Assembly (NCBI RefSeq): GCF_000819745.1
Contig: NZ_CDDA01000015.1
Location: 1-64,000 of the forward strand
DNA: 64,000 nucleotides
Source: Aeromonas bestiarum
Lineage (GTDB): Bacteria; Pseudomonadota; Gammaproteobacteria; Enterobacterales; Aeromonadaceae
Direction: 5' to 3'
Each line of letters opens with the position of its first letter. Within the stretch, counting starts at the first letter, position 1. Below, piece by piece: positions 1 to 8,500 of the stretch. The position numbers were made by a program, and so were the translations under genes. Below the pieces are notes generated by a model, which was given only the letters and a program-made list of their open reading frames with translations, did no database searches and was not told the DNA's origin.

Positions 1-51
1 ATGACCTACTTCAAGATTAGCCTTTCAACACATAATTGGGACAGCGCCATA

Positions 52-80
52 AAAAAACCCGGCCAAGGCCGGGTTTTTTG
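52..80 (-). terminator. Terminator of suhB
   Basis: A GC-rich hairpin (CCCGGCC / GGCCGGG, 2-base loop, 58-73) has an A-run on the left and a T-run on the right, so it can work on either strand. It lies 24 bases past the suhB stop codon. Confidence 0.85.
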
Positions 81-103
81 TGCGTGCGCTGCGAGAGGCT
101 GGT

Positions 104-907
104 TTATTTGGCCAGGGACTCCGGCAGGTTTTCGCGGATCTTGCCGAGCATCTCTTTCAGGACGCGCGGGTTGGCAACCACTATGTTGCCGGAGTTTTCG
201 TAGTTGTGACCACCCACGAAGTCGGTGACGATGGCACCGGACTCTTTGGCCAGCAGTTCACCGGCAGCGGTATCCCAGGGCTTGAGGCCGATTTCCCAGA
301 AACCGTCGACGCGACCGGCGGCCACATAGGCCAGATCCAGTGCGGCAGAGCCGGAGCGACGGATGTCGGCACATTCGATGAACATGCTCTGGAACATCTT
401 CAGGTACGGCTCTATGTGGTGCTTCTGCTTGAACGGGAAACCGGTGGCCAGTACTGTGCCAGCCAGCTCTTTGGCCTTGCCGACACGGATGCGGTAGCCG
501 TTCAGCTGGGCGCCGTTACCACGGGTCGCGGTAAACAGCTCGTCACGGATGGGATCGTAAACGACGGCCTGTTCGGTCTTGCCCTTGACGCGCAGGGCGA
601 TGGAGACGGCAAAGTGCGGAATGCCCTTGACGAGGTTGGTCGTGCCATCCAGTGGGTCAATGATCCATTGGTAGTCCGGATTGGTACCGGCAATCTCACC
701 AGACTCTTCAGCTATGATGCTGTGTTCCGGGTAAGATTTTTTGATGGTATGAATGATGGCCGCTTCAGCGTCACGGTCAACGTTGGTCACGAAGTCATTG
801 CTGCCTTTCTGGATGGCCTCGATGTTCTCGGGCTGGGAGAAGGCTTTTACTACTACTTGACCGGCGTTGCGCGCAGCGCGCACGGCGATATTCAGCATCG
901 GATGCAT
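104..907 (-). CDS. suhB: Inositol-1-monophosphatase SuhB
   Basis: 267-residue member of the Mg2+-dependent inositol monophosphatase fold. The metal-binding motifs are visible: EESGE at residues 67-71, DPLDGTTN at 84-91 and WDTAAG near 212. In E. coli SuhB also joins the NusB/NusG-associated rRNA antitermination complex; a similar role here is inference from orthology. Length equals the usual ~267 residues. In E. coli suhB lies next to trmJ, but here trmJ is about 30 kb away beside the isc operon, so the pair has been split. A promoter-like sequence lies upstream and a strong terminator follows the gene, so it is probably transcribed alone. Confidence 0.95.
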   Translation of the reverse strand: MHPMLNIAVRAARNAGQVVVKAFSQPENIEAIQKGSNDFVTNVDRDAEAAIIHTIKKSYPEHSIIAEESGEIAGTNPDYQWIIDPLDGTTNLVKGIPHFAVSIALRVKGKTEQAVVYDPIRDELFTATRGNGAQLNGYRIRVGKAKELAGTVLATGFPFKQKHHIEPYLKMFQSMFIECADIRRSGSAALDLAYVAAGRVDGFWEIGLKPWDTAAGELLAKESGAIVTDFVGGHNYENSGNIVVANPRVLKEMLGKIRENLPESLAK

Positions 908-953
908 AGGTTCACCACTGGATGTTAAAGAACGGGGGATAAAAGGACGCGGT

Positions 954-981
954 ATAATACCAGTCTTTTCGATAATGGCAA
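954..981 (-). promoter_or_regulatory. Putative sigma70 promoter of suhB
   Basis: On the minus strand a -35 hexamer TTGCCA (976-981) and a -10 hexamer TATTAT (954-959) are separated by 16 bases and point into suhB, whose ATG is about 47 bases downstream. This is sequence match only. Confidence 0.5.
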
Positions 982-1107
982 CCGTTATACGCCTTCTCCC
1001 TGACCTTGGCGACTGCCAGATCTGACGGCTCCAATGTAGGCTTCTTTTGGTCTAGTCTTATGGCAGCAGCCGAATAACAGGCTGCATTGAGCATAGGGAC
1101 GTGGATC

Positions 1108-1563
1108 ATGAATCTGTCATTAGTCAGTCAAAAACCGTCGGCAGCGAGCACTCAAGGGCTGCTGGCTGCCTTGAGAGCATCAACCGGATATGGCGACTAC
1201 TTCAACGAGGTGAGTATTGCCCAGCCATCACAGTGGCAGCCGGGTAAAGAAGAGGCGGCCATACTACTGCTCGATGGCGATACCCCCTGGCCCGAGTTTG
1301 CCTGGCAGCGCAGCGGTGAGACGTTCGGTTTGCCGGTATTGCCGCTGCTGATGCGCGGCGGGGATGAGACCTTCACCATTCAGGGGCCGGATGTGCGGGA
1401 TCCGCGCTTCTATTTTGTCTCCAACGGCATAGTGCTGGACGAATCCGAGCTGGCCGATCCCGCCTGCAGCAGAGTGCTGTTGAGCAAGCTTGAGTCCTAC
1501 TTCCCGCTGTTGTCCCGCCTCATTTTGCTGCGCCAGCGCCAACCCGTGGGGCTGTGCAACTAG
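1108..1563 (+). CDS. Conserved-looking hypothetical protein
   Basis: 151 residues; family not recognised. The ATG at 1108 is preferred because GGGA at 1096-1099 is well spaced from it; a TTG at 1087 would add seven residues. The protein has no signal peptide or membrane segment that I can see. It is moderately acidic with a hydrophobic C-terminal third (LLSRLILLRQRQP). It stands alone between suhB, which is divergent, and a glutathione transferase gene in the same direction. Codon use and GC resemble the neighbours, which supports real coding. No function is proposed. Confidence 0.6.
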   Translation: MNLSLVSQKPSAASTQGLLAALRASTGYGDYFNEVSIAQPSQWQPGKEEAAILLLDGDTPWPEFAWQRSGETFGLPVLPLLMRGGDETFTIQGPDVRDPRFYFVSNGIVLDESELADPACSRVLLSKLESYFPLLSRLILLRQRQPVGLCN

Positions 1564-1751
1564 CGTTTCTCTTCCTGCTTGCGGGCTGTTCAAGCGGTGC
1601 AATATTTGTCATAACTGACCCGTATTGCACCGCTTTGCCATGCCGGAGCCCGGGAAAATGTCCGCATGGCGTCTATCCCGTTGTCTTTACCTGTCTGGCA
1701 TAAGCACAGCAGTGGTCGTTTCTGTGCCAATGTGTGGATCACAAGGAGTTC

Positions 1752-2417
1752 ATGATGATCGATTTTTATACCGCAGCCACCCCCAATGGTTTCAAGGTGG
1801 CGATTGCCCTCGAAGAGCTGGGGCTGCCCTATCGGGTGATCCCGCTGGATTTGTCGGCGCTGGATCAGAAAAAGCCCGCGTTTCTGGCCATCAACCCCAA
1901 CGGACGCATCCCCGCCATTGTCGATCGGGATAACGGTGACTTCGCGGTGTTTGAGTCCGGCGCCATCCTGCTCTATCTGGCAGAGAAGGCGGGCAGGTTG
2001 CTGCCGCAGGATCCCAAGCGTCGTTCCCAGGCCATCCAGTGGCTGATGTTCCAGATGGGCGGGGTCGGCCCCATGATGGGGCAGGCCAACGTCTTCTATC
2101 GCTACTTCCCGGAGAAGATCCCGGCCGCCATCGAGCGCTATCAGAAGGAGGGGCGCCGCCTGTTCGAGGTGCTCGACAGCCACCTGGCGCAGCACGAATA
2201 CCTGGCCGATGAGTACAGCATTGCCGACATCGCCACCTGGCCCTGGGTGCGCATTCATGACTGGAGTGGCATCTCCATCGAGGGTCTGCCGCATCTGCAA
2301 GCCTGGATGGCGCGCATGGCAGAAAAACCTGCCTGCCAGAAGGGGATCACCATACCGCCACGCAACGAGACACCGGAGGATCTGGTCAAGCAGGCCCAGC
2401 AGATGGTAACGCGTTGA
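1752..2417 (+). CDS. yfcG: YfcG-type glutathione S-transferase
   Basis: 221 residues with the two-domain GST layout. The N-terminal thioredoxin-like half has PNGFK near residue 10, the cis-proline stretch [11 protein letters not shown] and [12 protein letters not shown] for the glutathione gamma-glutamyl group. The all-alpha C-terminal half contains [12 protein letters not shown]. These features closely resemble E. coli YfcG and the Ure2p-like (nu) class, which acts mainly as a glutathione-dependent disulfide reductase rather than a conjugating enzyme. The start at 1752 has AAGGAG at 1743-1748; the next codon is also ATG. It appears monocistronic. Confidence 0.85.
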   Translation: MMIDFYTAATPNGFKVAIALEELGLPYRVIPLDLSALDQKKPAFLAINPNGRIPAIVDRDNGDFAVFESGAILLYLAEKAGRLLPQDPKRRSQAIQWLMFQMGGVGPMMGQANVFYRYFPEKIPAAIERYQKEGRRLFEVLDSHLAQHEYLADEYSIADIATWPWVRIHDWSGISIEGLPHLQAWMARMAEKPACQKGITIPPRNETPEDLVKQAQQMVTR

Positions 2418-2429
2418 TTTTTATTGCTG

Positions 2430-2452
2430 ACGGGGCAAATTGCCCCGTTACA
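2430..2452 (+). terminator. Possible weak terminator after the GST gene
   Basis: A short hairpin (CGGGGC / GCCCCG) lies just past the stop codon at 2417 and is followed by TTACATT, not a clean T-run. Efficiency is doubtful. Confidence 0.4.
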
Positions 2453-2667
2453 TTAGAAAAACTAGGGAAAGCTGATTACAAAGATTCGTTCGTTTTTCGT
2501 GATCTGAATCACTAAGATCACGCCAAGCCAAGGGAGTGTCCTGCTCCCGGCCGGTGCGGGTTCTCCGCCTTGTATTTTCACCTTTGATTGACTCTGTTTT
2601 TTTGGATCCCCTCTGCAGGTTTCTGCCAGGGGTGCGGCAGCTTTTTGATGATTTGCGGGACTGAGAT

Positions 2668-3867
2668 ATGTATCGGCACAGTTTTTACCCTCTGTTTTTT
2701 CTGACCATCCTGATGGTCGCCGTGGGTCAGATGACCCAGACCCTGTATGTGCCCTCCATTCCCATGATGGCGGGGGACTTCAACGTGGCCTCCGGCCAGT
2801 TGCAGGCGGTGATGGCCTGTTACCTCATTCCGTACGGGCTCTCCCAGTTTGTCTATGGCCCGCTGTCGGATCGCATCGGTCGTCGCCCCGTGCTGCTCAT
2901 CGGCATGATGGTGTTTCTGGTGGGAACCTTGACCATTCAGCTGATCCCGAGCTTCACCGCACTGCTGGTGGGCAGCCTGATCCAGGGGATGGGCACGGGT
3001 GCCGGCGGTGCCATGAGCCGGACCGTGATGCGCGATCGTTACAGCGGCGCCGAACTGAACCGGGCCAACAGCCTGGTGAGCATGGGGGTGATCTTCTCCC
3101 CGCTGCTGGCCCCCGTACTGGGTGGCTGGTTGACCGAGCTGTTCAACTGGCGCGCCGGTTACTGGTTCCTGTTCGGCTTTGGTGCCGTGACCACCCTGGC
3201 CCTGCTGGCCTGGTTTGGTGAAACCCTGCCGCAGGCGGCTCGCCAACAGCCGCTGCGGGTCGGCGCTGCCTACCGCCACGTGCTGGGCAATCCGCGCTTT
3301 CAGGGCAACCTGCTCTGCCTGATGGCGACCTTCGCCGGTCTGGCGGTGTTTGAAGCGGCGGCTGGCGTGCTGCTCGGCGATGTGCTCAAGCTGAGCGCCC
3401 GCACCGTGAGCGTGCTGTTCGTGTTGCCGCTGCCCGGCTACCTGTTCGGCGCCTGGCTCTCCGCCAAGCTGAGCTTCCGGCTGAGTCAGGGCAAGTTGAT
3501 GCGCCTTGGCATCGTCTTCCTGGCGCTGGGGTCACTGATCATACTGCTGCCTGGCTTGTTCGGCGTGGTGAGTGCGGCCTCGCTGGTGGGGGGCGCGGCC
3601 GTCTACTTCATCGGCAGCGGCATCCTCTATCCGACCGCCACCTCATGCGCCATAGAGCCCTTCCCGGGGCAGGCGGGCACCGCCGGCGCCATCCTGGGTG
3701 GCATGCAGAACCTGGGGGCGGGGATAGTCACCCTGCTGGCAGCCTGCTTCCCGATGGAAGGCCAGGTGACCCTGGGGGCCATCATGACGCTCATGGTCCT
3801 GCTGGTGGCCCTGAGCTTTGCCTGGCTGCGCCACCACGGCTCGCCGCACGAGCAGATGGCCGTCTGA
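2668..3867 (+). CDS. emrD: Multidrug efflux MFS transporter EmrD
   Basis: 399 residues, twelve predicted membrane helices, Bcr/CflA branch of the major facilitator superfamily. The first helix (VAVGQMTQTLYVPSI), the loop 2-3 signature GPLSDRIGRRP and the stretch MGTGAGGAMSRT align by eye with E. coli EmrD. The C-terminal EPFPGQAGTAGAILGGMQN is also shared. EmrD is a proton-driven inner-membrane exporter of amphipathic compounds. The gene stands alone, with about 250 bases of spacer upstream and a strong hairpin directly downstream. It converges with the 6S RNA gene. Confidence 0.88.
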   Translation: MYRHSFYPLFFLTILMVAVGQMTQTLYVPSIPMMAGDFNVASGQLQAVMACYLIPYGLSQFVYGPLSDRIGRRPVLLIGMMVFLVGTLTIQLIPSFTALLVGSLIQGMGTGAGGAMSRTVMRDRYSGAELNRANSLVSMGVIFSPLLAPVLGGWLTELFNWRAGYWFLFGFGAVTTLALLAWFGETLPQAARQQPLRVGAAYRHVLGNPRFQGNLLCLMATFAGLAVFEAAAGVLLGDVLKLSARTVSVLFVLPLPGYLFGAWLSAKLSFRLSQGKLMRLGIVFLALGSLIILLPGLFGVVSAASLVGGAAVYFIGSGILYPTATSCAIEPFPGQAGTAGAILGGMQNLGAGIVTLLAACFPMEGQVTLGAIMTLMVLLVALSFAWLRHHGSPHEQMAV

Positions 3868-3885
3868 TCGCCTCGTCACAGTGAC

Positions 3886-3915
3886 AAGCCCGCCCTCGCC
3901 GGCGGGCTTTTTATT
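3886..3915 (+). terminator. Terminator of emrD
   Basis: A 7-base-pair hairpin GCCCGCC / GGCGGGC with a 6-base loop is followed by TTTTTATT, 19 bases after the emrD stop. Confidence 0.85.
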
Positions 3916-4025
3916 GGCTCGATACTGGGTGTCGTGGGGGCCTGGGCTGGGGGAGAAGTAGGGGATGAACCTGAGCAGACAAGAATGAGCTGTCGCGCTG
4001 GGCATCTGTAAACGGGAGGCAAAGA

Positions 4026-4056
4026 AAAAGCCCGTCATCGTGATGACGGGCTTTTT
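4026..4056 (-). terminator. Terminator of 6S RNA
   Basis: A strong hairpin (AGCCCGTCATC / GATGACGGGCT) is flanked by A5 and T5. On the minus strand it lies just past the 3' end of 6S RNA. The 110 bases between it and the emrD terminator show nothing recognisable. Confidence 0.8.
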
Positions 4057-4063
4057 GCTGTTG

Positions 4064-4245
4064 GTACCCCGGAGATGCCGTTGCCGGTTTGGGCCCTTGA
4101 ACCGTAGGTTCAAGGCGGGAATCGAATCTGACCGCAGGCTTCTCGGTCGTGCCGAGCATGCGCAATAGCCAGAAGGCCGATCCCCTGGTGGGTATGATTA
4201 TCGGCTCGGGGACTTGAACCGGCTGACGCACATCCCAGGGAATTT
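4064..4245 (-). ncRNA. ssrS: 6S RNA
   Basis: Read on the minus strand this stretch carries the hallmarks of 6S RNA, the regulator that mimics an open promoter and binds sigma70-RNA polymerase. These are AGTCCCCGAGCCGATA near the 5' end, GCATGCTCGG and CGAGAAGCCT around the central bubble, a CCTTGAACC / GGTTCAAGG hairpin, and a 3' arm (CGGCATCTCCGGG) pairing with the 5' arm (TCCCTGGGATG). These elements match E. coli ssrS in order. It starts a few bases after zapA on the same strand, the conserved zapA-ssrS arrangement, so the RNA may be processed from a zapA read-through transcript as well as made from its own promoter. The usual downstream fau (ygfA) gene is absent here. Ends are approximate to a few bases. 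Confidence 0.92.
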
Positions 4246-4260
4246 TAAAACGGTGCGCGA

Positions 4261-4593
4261 TTAGGGCTGCAGGCCCTCGCCGCTGGATTCGCCATACTGT
4301 CCGTGCTCGATCAAGGCCGCTTCTATGGTGCGTTGCAGCATCTTGATCCGCTTGTCCATGGTCTCAGAGTATTGGTGATTCTTCTCTTTTTCAAGGCAGA
4401 GCTCATGGCAAAAATTGAGCGCTGCCATGATCGCCAATTGCTCGTTGCTGGAGACCTTGGAACGTTGACGCAGCTCGATGAGTTTGTCAGTCAGCTGGTC
4501 GGCGGCCTGGCGCAGGGCATCCTGCTGTCCCAAGGGACAGGATACCTTGTAGGGACGTCCCAAAATGACGATTTCTACGGCCTCTGTGCTCAT
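4261..4593 (-). CDS. zapA: Cell division protein ZapA
   Basis: 110 residues. ZapA binds FtsZ at mid-cell and cross-links protofilaments of the Z ring. The N-terminal globular part (VEIVILGRPYKVSCP) carries the FtsZ-binding face, followed by a long alpha-helical coiled-coil tail (about residues 30-98) used for tetramerisation. The start at 4593 is chosen because GAGGAAGG lies just ahead of it; an in-frame start 14 codons upstream lacks this. It is divergent from ygfB and followed immediately by 6S RNA, as in E. coli. Confidence 0.93.
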   Translation of the reverse strand: MSTEAVEIVILGRPYKVSCPLGQQDALRQAADQLTDKLIELRQRSKVSSNEQLAIMAALNFCHELCLEKEKNHQYSETMDKRIKMLQRTIEAALIEHGQYGESSGEGLQP

Positions 4594-4766
4594 GCCTTCC
4601 TCAATACGGCGGTGCTGATTTCCGCCTTTATCCACGTGGACAACTGGGCGGGACTATATAGCGCAGATGCAGAAGTTTCAAGGCCTTGCTGGCTCTGGAA
4701 GGGGGAGAATGCTAGGATCCTGACCATTAATTTTGCATATTTGCCTGAACTTTGAGCGGATCTTCG

Positions 4767-5336
4767 ATGAGCAAAACGAACCCCCTGAAATACACGGCCG
4801 TGGCCGACCTGATGGAACAGCATGAGCTGATGGCAACGGCGGTGGAGGCCCATGGCGTGATCTGCGGTCTCGTCTGCGGTGGCGTGGCACTGGATGACAA
4901 GAGCTGGCTGCCGCCCTTCAACGATCTGGTCAACGACGGTTTCGGCTTGCCGGCCCCGGTGCGCCAGGTGATGACAGATCTCTATCACGAGATAGTCGAG
5001 AGCCTGATGGCCCAGAAGGGCGTCGAGCTGCTGCTGCCAAGCGATGAGGCGCCGCTCGATGAGCGCATCGATTCGCTGGTGGACTGGTCACAGGCATTTC
5101 TGGCCGGGTTTGGCGTGGTGCAACAGGAGCTTTCCAGGGCGTCCGAAGAGTTGCAGGAGATGATCCAGGACATCGCCAGCATCACCCAGGTCTCTGCCGA
5201 GTTCGATCAGGAAGACGACGAGAACGAAGCCTCCTTCCTGGTGCTCTACGAGCATGTACGCCTGGGGGTCATGATGACCTTCGAGGAGTTTGGCAAGCGT
5301 CCCGATACCCCGATCGCGCCGCCGACCCTGCACTGA
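4767..5336 (+). CDS. ygfB: UPF0149 family protein YgfB
   Basis: 189 residues, all-alpha UPF0149/YecA-like protein. Typical segments are HGVICGLVCGG near residues 30-40 and ALDDKSWLPPFNDL, then an acidic helical C-terminal half. In Pseudomonas aeruginosa a YgfB homologue affects beta-lactam resistance through ampDh3; the role here is unknown. The ATG at 4767 has GAGCGGA at 4754-4760. In E. coli ygfB is followed by pepP before ubiH; here pepP is missing and a terminator separates ygfB from ubiH. Confidence 0.88.
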   Translation: MSKTNPLKYTAVADLMEQHELMATAVEAHGVICGLVCGGVALDDKSWLPPFNDLVNDGFGLPAPVRQVMTDLYHEIVESLMAQKGVELLLPSDEAPLDERIDSLVDWSQAFLAGFGVVQQELSRASEELQEMIQDIASITQVSAEFDQEDDENEASFLVLYEHVRLGVMMTFEEFGKRPDTPIAPPTLH

Positions 5337-5368
5337 TCGCCCCTGCGACAGAAACAGCAAAAAACAAA

Positions 5369-5397
5369 GCAGAGCGCCCCGGTGGCGCTCTGCTTTT
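5369..5397 (+). terminator. Terminator of ygfB
   Basis: A 10-base-pair hairpin (GCAGAGCGCC / GGCGCTCTGC) is followed by TTTTAT, 32 bases past ygfB. It isolates ygfB from ubiH. Confidence 0.8.
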
Positions 5398-5539
5398 ATC
5401 CGGCCGTATGGGGGAGCCAGCTCAGCATTTTTTCAACCAGATCATGGTCGTGACGCCGTTTTTTGCCCGTGGCCTCGCATCCCGGCCCCCCGCTTTGTGA
5501 TAGCATGAGGTCACGTTCCCAGCTTCTTCCTCTCATCTC

Positions 5540-6763
5540 ATGTCTCAATCTGATCTGGTTCACGTCGACGTGGCTATCGTCGGCGGTGGAATGAGCGGCG
5601 CCGTGCTGGCGCTCTCTCTTGCCGCGTTGCGAGGTGCCGACGGCGAGCCCCTGCAGATCCTGCTGCTGGAGGCGAGCGCCCCCGAGCTCAATGCCCATCC
5701 AGGCTTCGATGCCCGCGCCATCGCGCTCTCTGCTGGCACTTGCGAGGCGCTGGTCCGTCACGGGCTCTGGCCTCGCTTCGCCCCTCACTGCTCCCCCATC
5801 ACCCAAATCCATGTCTCGGATCGGGGCCATTGTGGCCAGGCCAGCTTGTCGGCGGCGGAATATGGTCTGCCCGCGCTCGGCCAGGTGATCGAGCTGTCGG
5901 CGGCTGGCATAACACTGCAGCAGGGGATGGCGGCCTGCCCCCACATCCATATGCTGTGCCCGGCCCAGCTCTCGACCATTGAGCCGCTTGAGGAGGGCGT
6001 GACCCTGACGCTGGCCGGTGGCGAGCGTTACCAGACCCGGCTGCTGGTGGCGGCCGATGGCGGCCACTCCTTCGTGCGCCAGCACTTCAAGATGGCCGTC
6101 ACTCGTCACGACTTTGAGCAAAGTGCCATCATAGCCACGGTCAAGACCGCCGAGGATCCCGCCGGGCGGGCGTTCGAGCGCTTCACCCAGGGAGGGCCGC
6201 TGGCCTTGCTGCCGATGCAGGATGGGCTCTCCTCCCTGGTGTGGAGCGTCGGGCGGGAGCAGGCGGATGAACTGATGGGGCTGGATGAGGCCGCCTTTCT
6301 CGCCCGGTTGCAGCAGGCGTTTGGCTGGCGGCTGGGCCGTTTCGAGCGATGCGGCCAGCGCCCCGTCTATCCGCTGGTACAGACGGCCACCGACTACCCG
6401 CTGGCCCAGCGCACAGTGCTGGTGGGCAATGCCGCCCACCTGCTGCACCCCATCGCCGGGCAGGGCTTCAACCTCGGTATGCGCGATCTGGACCTGCTCA
6501 CCCAGGCGGTTGCCGGCGCGCTCGCGGCGGGGGAGGACATAGGCAGCTTTGCGGTGCTGAACGGTTACTGGCAGCTGCGCAAGGAGGATCAGGCCCGGAC
6601 CATCTGGCTCACCTCCTCGCTGGCCCAGCTCTTCTCCAATGGCCACGATCCGCTGGTGGCGGGCCGCAACCTGGCGCTCTCCCTGATGGGACGGCTGACT
6701 TGCCTCAAGGCGCCGCTGGCCTCCCGTACCCTGGGGTTTGTGGCCGACCTGTGCCGTAAATGA
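5540..6763 (+). CDS. ubiH: 2-octaprenyl-6-methoxyphenol hydroxylase UbiH
   Basis: 407-residue flavoprotein monooxygenase that adds the C1 hydroxyl in aerobic ubiquinone synthesis. It has an N-terminal FAD-binding glycine motif (VAIVGGGMSGAVLALSLA, residues about 11-28), the central VVAADG-like motif LLVAADGGHS, and the second FAD motif VLVGNAAHLLHPIAGQGFNLG near 300. Length is typical. It is followed by the related ubiI, as in E. coli. No good ribosome-binding site is visible before the ATG at 5540, but the protein aligns from that point. Confidence 0.92.
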   Translation: MSQSDLVHVDVAIVGGGMSGAVLALSLAALRGADGEPLQILLLEASAPELNAHPGFDARAIALSAGTCEALVRHGLWPRFAPHCSPITQIHVSDRGHCGQASLSAAEYGLPALGQVIELSAAGITLQQGMAACPHIHMLCPAQLSTIEPLEEGVTLTLAGGERYQTRLLVAADGGHSFVRQHFKMAVTRHDFEQSAIIATVKTAEDPAGRAFERFTQGGPLALLPMQDGLSSLVWSVGREQADELMGLDEAAFLARLQQAFGWRLGRFERCGQRPVYPLVQTATDYPLAQRTVLVGNAAHLLHPIAGQGFNLGMRDLDLLTQAVAGALAAGEDIGSFAVLNGYWQLRKEDQARTIWLTSSLAQLFSNGHDPLVAGRNLALSLMGRLTCLKAPLASRTLGFVADLCRK

Positions 6764-6864
6764 GGGGCGCCGCCCACCCGCGGCGGTCAATCGCGAATTG
6801 AAAGGGGCTATGCCAACGGGCGTCCCCTGCTGACCCGGCGGTCAGCCACGAAAGGAACAGATGA

Positions 6865-8085
6865 ATGCAGATGCAAAACGTGGATGTGGTGATTGTGGGG
6901 GGCGGCATGGTGGGCCTGGGGCTTGCCGCCGCGCTCAAGCAGAGTGGCCTCAAGATTGCCATCGTGGAGGGGCAGTTGCCCGATCCTGCGCTCGGCGACG
7001 CGCCGGACAACCGGGTCAGTGCCCTGAGTCTGGCCAGCCAGCGCATCTTGCAGCAGGTCGGCGCCTGGGGCGGGATAGCGGCGCGGCGCCTGCAGCCCTA
7101 CGAGAAGATGCAGGTGTGGGAGCAAGACAGCTTCGGCCAGATTGGCTTTGATGCAGCCGGTCTGCGCCAGGCGGCGCTCGGTCACATAGTCGAGAACCGG
7201 GTCATCCAGCTGGCGCTGCTGGAGGTGATTGCAGATGCAGACAACATACAGCTGCTGAGTCCGGCCCGGGCCGCCAGCCTGCAAAGTGGCGAGGCGGGGT
7301 CGCTCCTGCTGCTGGACGATGGCCGCGCGCTGTCGGCCAAGCTGGTGGTGGCCGCCGATGGCGCCCACTCCTGGGTGCGCCGCCAGGCGGACATTCCGCT
7401 CACCAGCTGGGATTACGGCCATCACGCCCTGGTGGCGACGGTGCGCTGTGCCGAGCCCCACGAGGCGGTGGCCCGCCAGATCTTCACCCCGGATGGCCCG
7501 CTCGCCTTCCTGCCTCTGTGGCAACCGGATCTCTGCTCCATCGTCTGGTCCGTGCCCGCCAGCCGGGCCGAGGCACTGTGCGCCTGCGATGACGAACAGT
7601 TCAACCGCCAGCTCACCACCGCCTTCGATGGCCGGCTGGGATTGTGCAAGGTGGAAGGGGCACGCAGCGCCATCCCGCTCACCGCCCGCTATGCCCGCGA
7701 CTTCGCTCGCGAGCGGCTGGTACTGGTGGGGGATGCGGCTCACACCATACATCCGCTGGCGGGGCAGGGGGTCAACCTGGGTCTGCTGGATGCGGCGGCG
7801 CTGGCGGAGCAGATTGTGCAAACGCATCGTGCCGGTGGGGACATAGGCCTGCTGGCCAACCTGCGCAGCTACGAGCGCTGGCGCAAGAGCGAGGCGGCCC
7901 GCATGCTGGCGGCCATGGAAGGGCTCAAGCGGCTGTTCAGCGGAGCCAACCCCCTCAAGAAGCTGGTGCGCGGGGTGGGATTGTGCGCCTTCGACGCGCT
8001 GGCGCCGCTCAAGCAGGGGGTGATCCGGGCCGCCATGGGGCTCGATGGCGAACTGCCCGCCCTGGCCAAGGGTGAAAAAATCTAA
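6865..8085 (+). CDS. ubiI: 2-polyprenylphenol hydroxylase UbiI
   Basis: 406-residue FAD monooxygenase, paralogue of UbiH, responsible for C5 hydroxylation in aerobic ubiquinone synthesis. It has GGGMVGLGLAAALK at the N-terminus, VVAADGAHSWVR in the middle and VLVGDAAHTIHPLAGQGVNLG near 290, including the conserved GDAAH. AAAGGA at 6850-6855 supports the ATG at 6865; a second in-frame ATG lies two codons later. It lies about 100 bases after ubiH and probably shares its transcript. Formerly visC. Confidence 0.92.
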   Translation: MQMQNVDVVIVGGGMVGLGLAAALKQSGLKIAIVEGQLPDPALGDAPDNRVSALSLASQRILQQVGAWGGIAARRLQPYEKMQVWEQDSFGQIGFDAAGLRQAALGHIVENRVIQLALLEVIADADNIQLLSPARAASLQSGEAGSLLLLDDGRALSAKLVVAADGAHSWVRRQADIPLTSWDYGHHALVATVRCAEPHEAVARQIFTPDGPLAFLPLWQPDLCSIVWSVPASRAEALCACDDEQFNRQLTTAFDGRLGLCKVEGARSAIPLTARYARDFARERLVLVGDAAHTIHPLAGQGVNLGLLDAAALAEQIVQTHRAGGDIGLLANLRSYERWRKSEAARMLAAMEGLKRLFSGANPLKKLVRGVGLCAFDALAPLKQGVIRAAMGLDGELPALAKGEKI

Positions 8086-8123
8086 TACTACTCAGGTTTT
8101 TTTACAACAAAACTAATCTGACG

Positions 8124-8157
8124 AGGCTGATGACCCATTTTGGGAATCAGCCTTTAA
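8124..8157 (+). terminator. Probable terminator of ubiH-ubiI
   Basis: AGGCTGAT / ATCAGCCT pair around an inner CCCA/TGGG helix, followed by TTAAT. The stem is clear but the T-run is poor. Confidence 0.5.
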
Positions 8158-8168
8158 TCTGGGTGGCA

Positions 8169-8184
8169 GGCGAAACGTTTTTCT
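8169..8184 (+). promoter_or_regulatory. Candidate PurR operator upstream of gcvT
   Basis: The 16-base site centres on AAACGTTT (8173-8180), the palindromic core of the PurR operator. Its flanks are similar to those of the purL site in this window. PurR represses gcvTHP in E. coli. The site lies about 320 bases before the gcvT start, which would require an upstream promoter and a long leader. The rest of the 8086-8500 spacer shows an AT-rich stretch, a TATAAT at 8335-8340 and a small hairpin (8375-8400). I see no glycine riboswitch core. Confidence 0.45.
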
Positions 8185-8334
8185 TCAAATTGTGACGAAA
8201 CGGTAAAAATCAAAATTTAATCTCGAGTGAGTCGCTGTTCGACTGTTTTTATCACTGTTTTTACCTTAGTGTCTGGGGTCTGTTTACTGGCGGTGGATTA
8301 GTTTTTTTTGAGCGGCAGGCTCGCCCGCTTGTCA

Positions 8335-8340
8335 TATAAT
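8335..8340 (+). promoter_or_regulatory. Possible -10 element for gcvTHP
   Basis: A perfect TATAAT lies 160 bases before gcvT. No good -35 element is spaced 16-18 bases ahead, so use as a promoter is uncertain. Confidence 0.35.
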
Positions 8341-8500
8341 CCGCTGCGTTCAAGGAATCACTCTTGCCCCGCGGGGCTGGAACGAGCACAGACTCCAGCC
8401 GTCTCTTCTCTTTCTGTTGCACAGGCGATTGCATGTCCTGTTGGCTGTCAGGGGAGGGCGGATTGCGAGTGTTGTCGCGAACGCTTAAGGAAACACAGCG

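Noticed and set aside
5396-5506. 36-codon minus-strand frame between ygfB and ubiH
   Set aside because: No ribosome-binding site at usable distance and no recognisable similarity; it ends in the ygfB terminator.
5396-6790. Long minus-strand frame across ubiH, and similar long antisense frames at 8261-9844, 11165-13063, 24007-25503 and 52730-55810
   Set aside because: They are mirror images of high-GC genes on the plus strand, with no family features, ribosome-binding sites or operon context.
8158-8500. Glycine riboswitch ahead of gcvT
   Set aside because: The conserved aptamer core sequences are not present on reading the leader.
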